Shown: in pieces, positions 48,601-59,563 of the stretch
Position numbering within the stretch: the first letter of the stretch is position 1
Layout of the letters: every line of letters starts with the position of its first letter
Assembly (NCBI RefSeq): GCF_011075055.1
Contig: NC_058149.1
Coordinates: forward strand, 11,910,449 to 11,974,448
DNA length: 64,000 nucleotides
Direction: 5' to 3'
From: Mangifera indica
Taxonomy: Eukaryota; Streptophyta; Magnoliopsida; Sapindales; Anacardiaceae
The notes under the pieces: model-generated
What the model was told of the DNA's origin: nothing
Seen by the model: only the letters and a program-made list of their open reading frames with translations
Database searches by the model: none
Made by a program: the position numbers and the translations under genes

Positions 48601-50855
48601 TCACCCTTGTACCTTAACTTTATTTTCTTTCTTTTCACAAATTGTCTTCTATAGATGGAATGGCTTGCAATTAAACAGGACGTGTTATAGTTTATGGTTG
48701 AGCCTCTCTCTTGTGCTAAATTTGATCACCAGACATTTCTTTTGACCAGTTAGCCTTTAATCTGGAATGGCTTCTCTCCTTTTTCTTGAAGCAATGTATG
48801 CATTCTCTTGGTTGAGGAACTGGATACTTTCATATTGTGTGATATAATAATTCCTTTATTATCTCTTGTCTTGGGATTTGGTTGTGTAGTTAAAATGTAA
48901 ATTCTTACTTGTAGAATTCGTCTGATTCCAGATTTCTTTCTTTCTCTTTTCACCATACTTATCAATTATGATAAGATTCTGTCTAGTTCAATCACCATAT
49001 TAGTTTAAAGTTTTAAATCTCAAAGTGAAGTTGTTTGTTGGTTTTATTTATTGTTTCATTAAGATTTAGTTTCTTGTGAATTGCCTACTTGTTTCTTCTC
49101 CATAATTTTTTCCTTTTAGACATGGATTGTTATATATGTTAATATACAAATAATTTCTTTGAAGTGGTTGATAACATCCTTCTTTCTTTATTTTGTCATT
49201 ATTTGTTTTCACTATGTGACAAACTCTAAAAGTGTTGCAGGTGCTTATCTTGGATTGACTGGGAAAAGGATTTCCACACCTGCTGATTCATTGTTTGTTG
49301 GACTTGGAACACATTATGTCTCATCTGGGAATTTAGGTCCACTAAAGGAGGCCCTTTTGGCAGTTAACTTGTAAATCCTCTGTTATCTTTCTAATTTTAG
49401 TGGTTTCTTTTGTTTTAGTGGAAATGAATTTGCTGTATTAAACAATTGTCTGTTCTAATTTGATTGAGTTTTATTGTGGCCTTGCATGGATTATTTTGCT
49501 TGTGATTTAAATAAAATCTAGTTACTTAACAACATGTCATATCATTTTTGCCTATTCCCTCAGATTAGCATGATTGGATAATGAAAAACACCACTTTTGG
49601 GATTGTAGTTGCAGCATTTTTGTTGCATGATATCTCTATGGTGGCACTAAGGACTCTTTTATTACACTAATGTTAATTCTATATTCTTTTTCAAATTGTG
49701 GTTTGAGATGCATATACTTGTGCTCTTCAGATGGAATTTATTCGTAGGTTTAACCATCTGCTGCTTGATTTTTTGTGGAGTTATTATGTAGTGATCCTAA
49801 TTTATAGATTCTTTGCCTAATTTGAAAATTCATCTAAACTTTTGTTGATGCAGTTCCGAGGATCCAGATCAGGATATCAAAACACTTTTGGCAAAACACA
49901 ACAGTGATCCTGAGAGTGAGGCCCAATTGAAGTTTTTTTTACCTCAAATAATTTCATCCTTTGGATCAGAAAAGTCAGTTAAGGACATAATCGAAGAGCT
50001 TAAAAAACATCAATCTAGCAGTGAGGCTTCAGGTAAACTAGTTCAAACTTTTTGGTTTAGAAAGAGAAAATGGAAATAACAAAATAGTGGTGTCTGTCTG
50101 TCGATGAGGAACTCAATATTTTCTGTGATGTTGACTTGAGTTGAGGTTCATCAGAGTTCTGAGTTCTTTTGTCTATTTCCAGTGGTGCAGTGGGCTAATG
50201 AGGCTCTTCAAGGTCTTGGAAAAGGTGCTCCATTTTCTCTTTGTTTGACACAAAAGTATTTCTCCAAAGTTGCGTCAGCATACGGGAAAGCTGACATTGA
50301 TTTATCGAAGGTCAAGATTTGGGCCTGTATCTTCAACCAATTTTGTTTCTGATTGTTCATGATTTTCTCCTCTTATGGTACTCTGTGAAAACTAACATGC
50401 TTTTTCCTCTGCAAATGGTTGCATTCAGCTGAGTGGTGTGATGAAAACTGAATATCGAATTGCTTTAAGATCTTCTCTACGAGGTGATTTTGCTGAAGGT
50501 GTTCGAGCAGTCTTAGTGGACAAGGATCAGGTTTTCTCACTATTATCATTTGAATACAAGTTTATAAAATATGAATTAATCTGCACTTTTTGGTTTTCAT
50601 TAATAAATTTTAAATGACTACTTAATTGATAAATAGTGAATTGCTAACAAAATATATCCACGATTGCCCTTCATTATAGAATTGAAGGTTGCATATTTTC
50701 CATTTATTCATTTTGATGTGCTTTCTCAGTAATCTTCATGATGTATTTCGCAGAATCCGAAGTGGAAACCGGCAAGCTTGCAGGAAGTTGACCAAAGTGA
50801 AGTGGAAGCTGTATTTGGACCTCTGGGGCCTGAAGTTGAGGAATTGAAACTTTGA
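45669..50855 (+). CDS. 3-hydroxyisobutyryl-CoA hydrolase-like, copy 2 (mitochondrial)
   Basis: Exons 45669-45945, 46486-46587, 47037-47089, 47945-48079, 48170-48266, 49241-49370, 49854-50032, 50183-50310, 50429-50530, 50754-50855; 1305 nt, 434 residues. Residues 1-57 form an Arg/Ser-rich presequence free of acidic residues, as for mitochondrial import. The crotonase core follows: [62 protein letters not shown]. The catalytic pair corresponding to human HIBCH E169 and D177 is E197 and D205 ([10 protein letters not shown]), with the same spacing of eight. The C-terminus has the family's [20 protein letters not shown]. Known relatives hydrolyse 3-hydroxyisobutyryl-CoA or related acyl-CoAs. This copy looks functional with exon 3b; its exon 3a (46795-46832) has a 27-nt in-frame deletion. 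I assume 3b is used. Confidence 0.88.
46795..46832 (+). other. Alternative exon 3a in copy 2, 27-nt deletion
   Basis: Only 38 nt remain of the 65-nt exon; the missing block encoded MDIKGLAAE, the conserved heart of the loop. Acceptor (AAATGCAG) and donor (AAAG/GTTTCC) are intact and the deletion keeps phase, so inclusion would give an in-frame protein of 429 residues with a shortened active-site loop ([13 protein letters not shown]). Confidence 0.8.
47037..47089 (+). other. Alternative exon 3b, GGDVKQ type, intact in copy 2
   Basis: A 53-nt exon encoding [18 protein letters not shown] (with the split first Gly), entering in phase 1 and leaving in phase 0. The GGD form is the one found in HIBCH proteins generally. 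Confidence 0.85.
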
Positions 50856-52141
50856 AGGTCAGACATGGAATCAACATGCTTTTTCTTTAATTTCTGAAAT
50901 AATTGGAGGATGGATACTGTTCCAGTATAATTTGCACCAGAAAATGAACTTGGTTTGCATATTCCAGATTAGTCTGAACTTAAAATGTGATCATTTCAGA
51001 TCCCATGAATCTTATGTTTATTTGCAAAGTCCAGTGAGTTAACTCCTTCTAAAACTTCATTTGAATTGGATTGATCATTGGGTCTTAATCAAATCGATTG
51101 TTATGATTTGAATTTCAAAACCATGCAGATAACCCTATATCAAAATAAAAGAGAGTACAATTTGATACTTGTGTCTTTTTATCATTCATTGAAATGCTAT
51201 ATCTAATATTTGATGATCTCTCTTCCTTTTCTTTTTTTTTTTTTTGCATGTTCAGTATGCAATGCATGAAAGGTTTTATTTTGAAGTTGGGTTTTAGAAA
51301 ATTGAACACCCAAGAGAGGCACAGGTAAGGCAGTAAGATTGTATCAAAATCTTTGGTTGTGTAAATTTAAAGCAAGTTTTAGCTTCCTGCTAAATATTTG
51401 GACATTAGAATGAACATTAAATGATTGGAAGAAAGCTTACCCATTGGAAATGGACCTGGGTATTCCTGCTTTCTCTTCACATTCCTTCATAAGATTCTCC
51501 TCCACAAGCAAAACCAGGCGGCTGAATTACCATCACAATTGAGCCACAGAACTGAGCTTCATTCAGATTCAGCAAATGAAATACAGAGACCTCCAATGAT
51601 TGAAACATGCAAGACAAAAAAGATTTTCCCCTGGTATCAGGCTTTAAAGCAGCATAACAAATAGCCAACAGTCATCAGCATAATATGGGAACAATTTCTT
51701 CACTTCTCAGATTAAACTAATTCAAATTGAACCTTACCAGAAGCTGAGAAAGTCACCCTGTCTGGATAATCAATTACATATATCTTGGAATTTTCTGCTG
51801 TCCTGCAAGCGCCGTGTAAATTTGATTTTACATGAAGCTCCTCATTCAAATTTGAAATGAAGGCCTTACTCACTCTTTCAAAATCAGTAATTAAAGAAAC
51901 ACAGAAAAAAGTAGAGAATTTTCAGTTGACTAAACGGGAGAAGAAAAAGTATGACTTTCATGCATCTGGGCTGATAACGTTCACAAGTACATCACAAATG
52001 AGAACAAAAAATATAAATAAAAAATAGGGTGAGATAGCTGATGCTGCAGGACTTCTCTGTGATTCACAGACGCCAATGACAGATAAGGAGGGACCAAATA
52101 CGGTGACGTTTGTTTACGGCCGTCGGCTATAAGCGTAAGTT
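50856..52141. other. Downstream region of copy 2; possible antisense relic
   Basis: On the minus strand, about 51750-51900 reads KAFISNLNEELHVKSNLHG, then ACRTAENSKIYVIDYPDRVTFSASG and a GT. About 52035-52115 reads VFGPSLSVIGVCESQRSP. In this unit the VIDYPDRVTF stretch has no stop, unlike unit 1. These could be exons of a small minus-strand gene that I cannot name; upstream coding is interrupted (RRP-stop in this unit), so it may be decayed or the exon limits may be elsewhere. Confidence 0.3.
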
Positions 52142-52917
52142 GCGTAACTGAACCCAAAAAAACCTCTTTCCCGTTGTGGATAGGGTTGGTTGGATTAATG
52201 GGAATAAGAATAATTTGTTTTCAATTAAATAAAAAGATGAGTCAAATATTTGGCCATTATAGTACACACTATTTCATCAAAAGCAAATTTAAAATATATT
52301 TTTAGCTAAAGTGACAGGTAAGTTAAATTGAACTTGGCCAGCCAACCTGGCCTGCCGAAAAAGAAAACGTGATGAAATAAAGACAATATAACCACGTCAG
52401 ACAGTAGAGGTTTCCGCCTCAAGTCGGCAGGGAATGTATTTATCGCACACGGCTCTTTGTCAATTGATTTTCATCCAACTAAATGTCGGAAATACCCCGT
52501 AAGGCCCTTTTCTCCTTATAAATATATTAAAAATAATATATCATTATATAAATAAATATTTTTAAATTAAATATAAAATATTATTTAATTATATGATAAT
52601 AAATTATTTATATATCAAAATTATACGTATTACTCATCAAATAAATTGTTATATATAGAAAGTAAGATAAACCTTACGTCTCTGTAAGACAGGGACAGCA
52701 TTGTAATATCACTCAGGAGGTAGTTTCCTGAAAGTGACATAGGAAATACAGATGGGACCATTGAATTTAGGTTCCTTTCCTTTGAGCTCTTATTTAATCA
52801 CCAACCCTCTTCTCGTCTCTGATAATCAATCTTGAATTCGATTCGCCCGATTTTCTATCTTTCTTCCTCTTTCTTTTTTTTTTTTCTTTTTATCCTTCTT
52901 AGGGTTTTTTAACTGCC
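52142..52917. promoter_or_regulatory. Upstream region of the DVL peptide gene
   Basis: 52500-52650 is very AT-rich with MITE-like words (ttatatgataataaattat). 52680-52917 is a likely promoter and leader, ending in a pyrimidine tract (52858-52895) close to the start codon. No specific motif is claimed. Confidence 0.4.
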
Positions 52918-53097
52918 ATGTCCATTCCTTACTTTGTTGCCACACCTCAACCTCGCGGCAGAAAACAATCGAATAAATCTTGCTCCCTTCGAAAGCGTTG
53001 TTTGCAAATGGTAAAGCAACAGAAAACCCGATTCTACATCCTCGGACGCTGCGTTTCGATGCTCTTATGCTGGCACTATCACGATGTCTCTGATTGA
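52918..53097 (+). CDS. DVL/ROTUNDIFOLIA4-like small peptide
   Basis: A single-exon frame of 59 codons plus stop. The N-terminus is basic and variable (MSIPYFVATPQPRGRKQSNK). The C-terminal half carries the RTF/DVL domain, reading KQQKTRFYILGRCVSMLLCW followed by HYHDVSD. The pattern TRFYI-x-RCV-x-ML-x-CWH is the diagnostic core of DVL/RTFL proteins. In Arabidopsis, overexpression of family members alters cell proliferation, leaf shape and fruit shape; they are plasma-membrane-associated peptides. Length and single-exon structure are as expected. It is shorter than common ORF-length cut-offs, so automated annotation could miss it. Confidence 0.88.
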   Translation: MSIPYFVATPQPRGRKQSNKSCSLRKRCLQMVKQQKTRFYILGRCVSMLLCWHYHDVSD

Positions 53098-54672
53098 TTT
53101 GGGCTATAGGAGGCGTAACCGGAGGACATAAATATATGTTGGGGGGCGGTAGTGTATAAAAGAAGAACGATCATCCCCTTTTGGTTACTGTAAATTTCTG
53201 TAGGTACATGATATATTATAATAGAGAGGGAAAAAGGAAGATGAAATAATTGATTGCTATAATTTTCTGTAAGGGATACTGATACAAACAGTTGCATGAG
53301 AGATTTTAATTTTAGTTACTTTGGTAGCCGATGAATATTTGAGTTGTTTGGAAATTATCATTCCGAAATCTTTCCACTGGTTTGGAAATTTCATGTCAAC
53401 AGTCTATCAATGTAAACAACCTTACGGTTAATGCTCTTATGAATTCCTGTAATTAATGCCAACCATGAGAAGAGAAGAACAAGGTTTTATATAGAAGAGT
53501 ACATTATAACTCTTAGGAAGCATATGATTCGGATAATATTTTTATTATTAAAATTAATAACCTCTAAAATAGAGCTGATGATAAAAATTATTTTTTATAT
53601 TATCGAATATATTAAATTATTAGAATAATTTTTATCTTACTCCAAACCAAATCTGCTTTTAGACTGTAAAATGGAAAAAAAAAATTGCTAATGATTCTTT
53701 GAAACCTTTTCCTTTAACCGTGGATTGATTAATTGTTTGGTTGATAAATATTTGATATAATTTAAAAATATATAATAATTTGATAATAAATTGAATTAAT
53801 TGATTATATGGTTGAACCGTGGATTAATAAGAGGACAATAACAACACTTATCCAAACCCCTACCCAATGCCCATGGACTTCCGATCCTCAGTCTAATGTC
53901 ATTCCCTCTTTCCATTAACCGCTACCTCACTCCCCACCCGAGCCAAGCATCAGATGCTTTAGCAGGGGGTGAGTGTACCAAAATTTAAAGGGGGATCTTC
54001 CCTTCATTCCTTGGTCTACTGTCTTTGCTAGCATCCTATGTAAGGTTGTTAGCACCTCCAAAATTGAAGATAAGCGCTCATGCTACATTTCTAAATTGTT
54101 TCAATCTCTAATCTGGGTAGTTCTCCTATAAAAGAAGAAAGAAGTCAATTCATTATCAGAAGAACTGGGCATTTGGCCACTATCTAACAAAACGAGTGGC
54201 CGTCTTCAACAGCCGCTTCAAGGCCATTCTCTGCTGGTAGGAGTCTATCCTAGCAGGTTTCGATTCGGGTTTCTAAATCTTAAGAGCTTTGTCCATTCTG
54301 ATTCTAAGTTCGGTTCTTATTTTTGTAGCAGGACGTCTAATTTTCCCACCACATGCACAATGGACCATTATGAGATTGTTCCAATTGGACCTTAGGCCAC
54401 AAGCACCTTATATCAAACCCAATCCAACAAAATAAAACCAAAACGTCATCGTACTATCTAAAACCTCATAACCCCCGCAATTTCTCACTGCATAAACCCT
54501 AATAATTTTTTCAGTTCCCTGAAATTGCTGGTGTTTGGTTATTCAAATCCTTCACAATCTGTAAGTTTCTAAATATCGTTTCTGCTATCAATTATCGGAA
54601 ATCATTTAAACTCCTACTTGGTCATTCAAATTATTTACTTATCTGCTGTGATTGGCTCTTCGAAAGTTAGCG
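53098..54672. other. Intergenic DNA, DVL 3' region and TRM5 leader
   Basis: 53100-53500 is probably the 3' region of the DVL gene. 53500-54470 has no recognised content. 54470-54672 is the likely leader of the TRM5 gene (ataaaccctaataattttttcag), possibly with a small leader intron between about 54560 and 54670. Confidence 0.4.
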
Positions 54673-57600
54673 ATGTTGGACGAAAGCAAGTTTAATGTTG
54701 ACCTTAAACTATGGGCACTTAGAATTCCGCGTGAGCTCTGCAAGGTTGCATCCCGAATATTGAACGGGTACAGACTCATTCTGAAGTATTTATTCGGTTA
54801 ATGTAAATTACCTGCATTTCACATCTTGAATATTTGTGTCGTTTTAAGCATATTTTTCTTTTCCTAGGAAGCAGTATACTTTGAATATATTTCTCCTCTA
54901 GAACTTTAAGTTAACAAAATTGATAAACACAAGTGAGGATCATGTTTTGTTCCATATAAACACTTAGTGAAGGATGTCCTTTTAAGGATCGGTTGAATAA
55001 TACAGATTTTTGTTTCAGATCCTAATTGTTGTGTTGTTATGGACTTCACTGTTTCAGTATTTATATATCTTCCTTTTGCTTGTATAAAACGCCACTGAGA
55101 ATTGAAAGTTTGCTGAATAGTGAAATTACAAAATGAATTTCTGAATAGTAAAGGATGTCCTTTTGAGGATCGGTTAAATAATATAGCTTTTTGTTTCAGA
55201 TCCCAAAGTGTTGTGTTGTTATGGACCTCATCGTTTCGGTATTTATGTTTCTTCCTTTTCATTGTATAAAATGCCAATGAGAATAGAAAGTTCGCTGAAT
55301 AGTGAATTTACTGAATGAAACTCAGACACATTATTGTCATTGCATTTCTGAAGCCATGTTATGTGATATCCAGTAGTCTGGATGGACATATTTTGTTGAA
55401 AAATCCAATAATCTGATGAGGCATCATAACACTCTTGTCTATTTCTGTATTTTTTTAATTGCAGATATATTCTTGACAAGGCCCGTGTTAAACCTATTAC
55501 TGAAGATCCAACTTGTGAACAAAACCGTTACATGATATTATCGGAAAGGGTTCAGAATTCTGGTAAGGAATGTTGAAACTGTTACTTGGATAAATACATA
55601 ATATATAAAACTATCAACAATGGGTATAACTGGTCATATTAATTGTGAATGAAAGAAACTAATTTGATGTTTACTTGCCATCTGAGTCAAAATTTTGATT
55701 GATCTACGCACAAATTTTTATGTGCAGAAGAAAATTTAAAAATAAAAATAAAAATCGAAGGCCATTCCTGCTAAATTTTTTTCTTATATAATATTGTAAT
55801 TTGAACACCCAGGTGACTCTAGATGAAATCTCTGCTAATTTTGCTTACTTTCTCTCTGCCAGCCCTGTTTTCAGGCTTGGCCCTTATGTGTTGGCCCATA
55901 ATTTTGTTGAGTAAATCCAGATTACATCTTAGCTATCAATGGTCATGCTCAATTCTCTTAGTGAACTTTTTTTGGTCTTTTGGTGGATTAAGAGACTCAA
56001 ATCAGGCATGCCGATCTTGTTTATTATTTATTTGTTGTTAGATTTCTTTTTTGCTTACATAGTGTCTTTAGAAGGAATAATAATTTTCAGTCTGTCTTGA
56101 TTTTGATTTACCAATGCTTGATTTATTGTGAGTATTCTTCATTGTTACTTTCATGTGGTCAGGAGCCAATGAACATAGTTCGCTCTGCTTTTCCTTCTCG
56201 TTCTCTTTTGTGCTAGTGCACAAAAACGCAGTTACAAGATCATGCATGATTCTTTACTTAGCATAAATGGTTGTAGAACCTGTCCTGTAGTTATCATGAA
56301 TAATTCCATTTGTGTATGTTTCTTTAAGCATGCCTATCAAATTAATTTTACCTGCATTTGAATTTTTTTCCAAAACTGTTTCTGTTGGATTTTTTTTTTT
56401 TTTTTGCATGATCTAGATGAGTCCAAGCTTTATAAAGTGGACATGTGGGCACCTATTTAAAATTTTACTTTATTGGTAAGCATGTTTATCTCTCACTAAC
56501 AGAAATTTCTTGATGTAGAAAAGATTTATCTGATATTCCTGATGCAAAGCTTGAAGAACTTAGTAAGTTATGCAAGATTGAAGTGGTTCCCTATTCTATG
56601 ACACTTGGATATTCCTACTGGGATGCAGGTCTGCTGCATTGCTTTTGTAATGTGTATTGCAAACAGTTATCTTTATCTCTTTTTATCTTTTTGTTAGAGT
56701 CCTATTTTTCTCTTTTGGTCCATGCTCACATGCCATAGTCTAAAGATGAAGCGTATGTCTTGAGGACAACTTTATGTGGTGCCACATTTGGTAGTAATGA
56801 TATCTAAATTGTTAAAAAGGCTCAAACTCTCATACATTGGACCCCTGATCCACCTTGTATCACTTTTATATACTTCGATATACTAGTGTTTCCTATCGAA
56901 AGAAAAAAAAAATTGAATTTCGTTGTTTGTCCTAACTATTTTTACACTGGTCATCTTCATTGTAGATTATGTGTTGAAGCAGATTCTGCCGCCTGGTGTG
57001 GAGGTGCCTACATCTTTTGAAACCATAGTTAAGCATTCAAATTATGTCATATATCCTTTTGATGTTACCCAGTAGACTTAAAGTCACTTTCCATTAACTT
57101 TACATGTGTTATCATATGGAAAGTCTTTCACTTTCTAATGATACTTGCTACATGGTGCAGCAAATAAGTTAAAATATACTGCACTCCACATTTGCAGTTT
57201 TCAGCATGAACATCTTGACTGATTACTCAATTAACATGTCATCTTGCTTTTACAGGTCACATTGCCCATCTTAATATTCATGACGAATTGCTTCCTTTCA
57301 AAGAGGTTATTGCAAAAGTCATTTATGATGTATGTTTTCAGTTGCTTCTATCTTTAATTCAAGCTTGCTTCCCTTTTTCAATTCATTGTATCATTTGTTC
57401 CTTCATATCTCTCTTTCTAGTGTCATCATGAGTTGGAGGACCTCCTGAAGTGCATCTACCTATATCTGTTATAGCGCTCAGTGTTTTTCAATGGTTAATA
57501 ACGTTAGTGTATAACTTTGATTTCTTATTTTGTTGCAGAAAAATTATCCAAGAATCAGAACTGTTGTTAATAAAGTTGGAACAATTACCAATGAGTTTCG

Positions 57601-59563
57601 AGTACCAAAGTTTGAAATTTTAGCAGGAGAAAATAATATGGTCACAGAAGTGAAGCAGTATGGGGCAACATTCAAGCTAGATTACAGTTTAGTCTATTGG
57701 AATTCAAGATTGGAACATGAACACCTGAAACTTGTGTCTCAGTTTCAGCCTGGGGAGACCATATGTGACATGTTTGCTGGTATTGGCCCTTTTGCTATTC
57801 CAGCAGCACAAAAAGGATGCATTGTGTTTGCAAATGATTTAAATCCAGACAGCATTCATTATTTGAAGATTAATGCAAAAGTCAACAAGGTTGATGATTT
57901 TGTTTGCGCATATAACATGGATGCAAGGAAATTTATATCTCAAATGATGGCAGCACCAGTGGGAAAAATTAACTTAGAGTCTGATGTTTCCTTGCTCAAA
58001 GCTTCTAACAACTGTGGCATACAGGCCAATGAAGAAACAAGTGTAGAACTTGCCGAGCTTGGAGGTAAATGTACTTGCTTTGATTTCTGCATCATCCCCC
58101 TCTAATTTCCTTGCATATCATTTTACCTTAGTTTTCTGTTCCTGCACAGTTGAGGTTAAAGAAGTACCTCCTTTTCTTAAAAATAATCTGGAGGTTGTAG
58201 AAGAGTATTGTAGGAAGGCAGATACACCTGTTACTCAAGCTAAGAGACCTTCTGATGGTTGCTTGGAAGGTATGATAAGCTGCAGCATCAGGATCACTAC
58301 ATCTATTGAGTGAATGTTGTATTTATATATTCTGTGTCTTCCAAGTGCAATATCTTGTGTACTGGAAAAAAGTATTTATTGTTTTGTCTTGTGGTAGATA
58401 ATGTGAAAATTTAAAATTTCTTTTTCCTCTGCAGATACTGGAAATGACAAGGGTGCTGCTGTGCCTATTGCTTGTGGGAGGAAAGGAAAGAAAAATAAGA
58501 GAATGAGAGGCTCTGAGTTGCCTAATGCTAAGACATGGGAGCATGTTGATCATGTGATAATGAACCTTCCTGCTTCTGCTATAAACTTTCTAGGTGCACT
58601 CTTTTAGCTCTCTCTCTTTTGCACATGCATAAATACGCACCAAACTTAGTGTGTATTTGAAAAAATGTGTTTGCTTGTTTTATTTCAGTTCTTATTGATA
58701 TGCTTTGTGTTTGGTGATCTTTTTCCTTTTTTTGGTTAATTAGGCATATTCTTGGTCATTCATTGTCATCATTCATTTTATATACTTCATTTTTTCTTTG
58801 CAGATGCATTTAAAGGCCTTATCCAGAGGAAACATTGGAAAGGATCTCTTCCTTGGATCCATTGTTATTGCTTCATGCGGGCAAACGAAACTGAAGAATT
58901 CATAATCTCAGTGAGTCTTTTAAAATATGCTGCTGCTTTTTTTTTAGTCCTAATATATTTTACCGGTCCATGGATAAGTTGAATACTTCCTTTAGCTTAT
59001 CATTTCAAGGTCATTGACATTTTAGTGTCCTTTTGAAACCTAGTGGGCAGCTTTATTTAGTAGTTAATTCAGTCCCTGCTTTTGAAGCCAATCGCCTTAT
59101 TTTGTCCAATCCACCTCAACTGTTTTAGTGATGTAACTCTAATGTGTCAGATGCTGCAGCAAATACAGAAACTCTTTCTATCAGTTTGATAATTCTTTAA
59201 ATATTGTAATCTGAATTGGTTTATTCTACTGTTTTACAGGAGGCAGAAACTGCTGTAAATGCCTCTATACAAGACCATATATTTCATAAAGTTAGGAATG
59301 TTGCTCCAAACAAGGTACAACCTACTACCTGGATCAGGATCTTTCAAAGTAATTAGAATAATTATTTTAAAAGCACTGTTTAGTAGATTTTTAGGTTCAT
59401 ATTTGTATGCAAATATGACAATCATGTTGCTTGCGTGTTTTCTGAGCACTCCTTTGTTGTCCAGGCTATGTATTGCTTGAGTTTTAGGCTGCCAGAGGCA
59501 TGCTTCAATGAAGATGCCACTCATGATCTCCATTCTTGTGGTGAAGAAATAGGCTCAGTTTGA
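54673..59563 (+). CDS. TRM5: tRNA (guanine(37)-N1)-methyltransferase, TRM5
   Basis: Eleven exons: 54673-54767, 55465-55562, 56524-56628, 56966-57050, 57254-57329, 57539-58064, 58150-58269, 58435-58593, 58804-58910, 59240-59314, 59465-59563; 1545 nt, 514 residues. The enzyme transfers a methyl group from S-adenosylmethionine to N1 of G37 next to the anticodon, preventing frameshifting. Visible features: N-terminal [62 protein letters not shown]-binding [10 protein letters not shown] (230-239), NDLNPDS (252-258) and NLPASA (412-417) near the catalytic site. Residues about 270-400 are a variable insert. Two splicing points are unusual: intron 4 fits only as a U12-type AT-AC intron, leaving eight extra residues (VKHSNYVI, 121-128), and exon 3 uses the second of two closely spaced AGs (TAG then AAAAG). 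Confidence 0.9.
54970..55316. repeat. Tandem duplication inside TRM5 intron 1
   Basis: Two diverged copies with a period of about 181 bp start at 54970 and 55151 with aaggatgtcctttt(a/g)aggat and share 'tttttgtttcagatcc', 'tgttgtgttgttatggac' and a gctgaatagtgaa end. The 123-codon minus-strand frame over this region is a by-product. Confidence 0.85.
57051..57253 (+). other. Probable U12-type AT-AC intron in TRM5
   Basis: The intron begins ATATCCTTTT, the consensus U12 donor, and ends in AC (cttgcttttac/AGGTCAC). A branch-point-like tcaattaac lies with its final A about 20 bases before the end, as usual for U12 introns. Only this choice joins exon 4 to exon 5 in frame (TCAT + AGGTCAC). A GT-AG alternative (ACCATA/GTTAAG ... 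ACAG) shifts frame and runs to a stop in exon 6. Confidence 0.75.

Larger units (their letters stand above)
35128..52141. repeat. Tandem segmental duplication, two units of 8.8 and 8.2 kb
   Basis: Unit 1 is about 35128-43913 and unit 2 about 43914-52141. Both start at 'aaaccatctttta' within the D14-like intron and end after 'gccgtcggcta-aagcg-aagtt'. Gene order is the same in both: hydrolase intron and exon 2, then the complete hydroxyisobutyryl-CoA hydrolase-like gene, then about 1.2 kb of downstream DNA. Introns align along their length with mostly single-base changes and small indels, so the event is fairly recent. The size difference is explained by the transposon at 36684-37259, present only in unit 1. 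At the junction (43913/43914) there is little or no microhomology. Confidence 0.92.

Noticed and set aside
57026..57256. GT-AG splicing of TRM5 intron 4 (ACCATA/GTTAAG to ACAG/GTCAC)
   Set aside because: It shifts the frame and runs to TAG in exon 6, losing the whole methyltransferase domain; the AT-AC choice restores the frame exactly.
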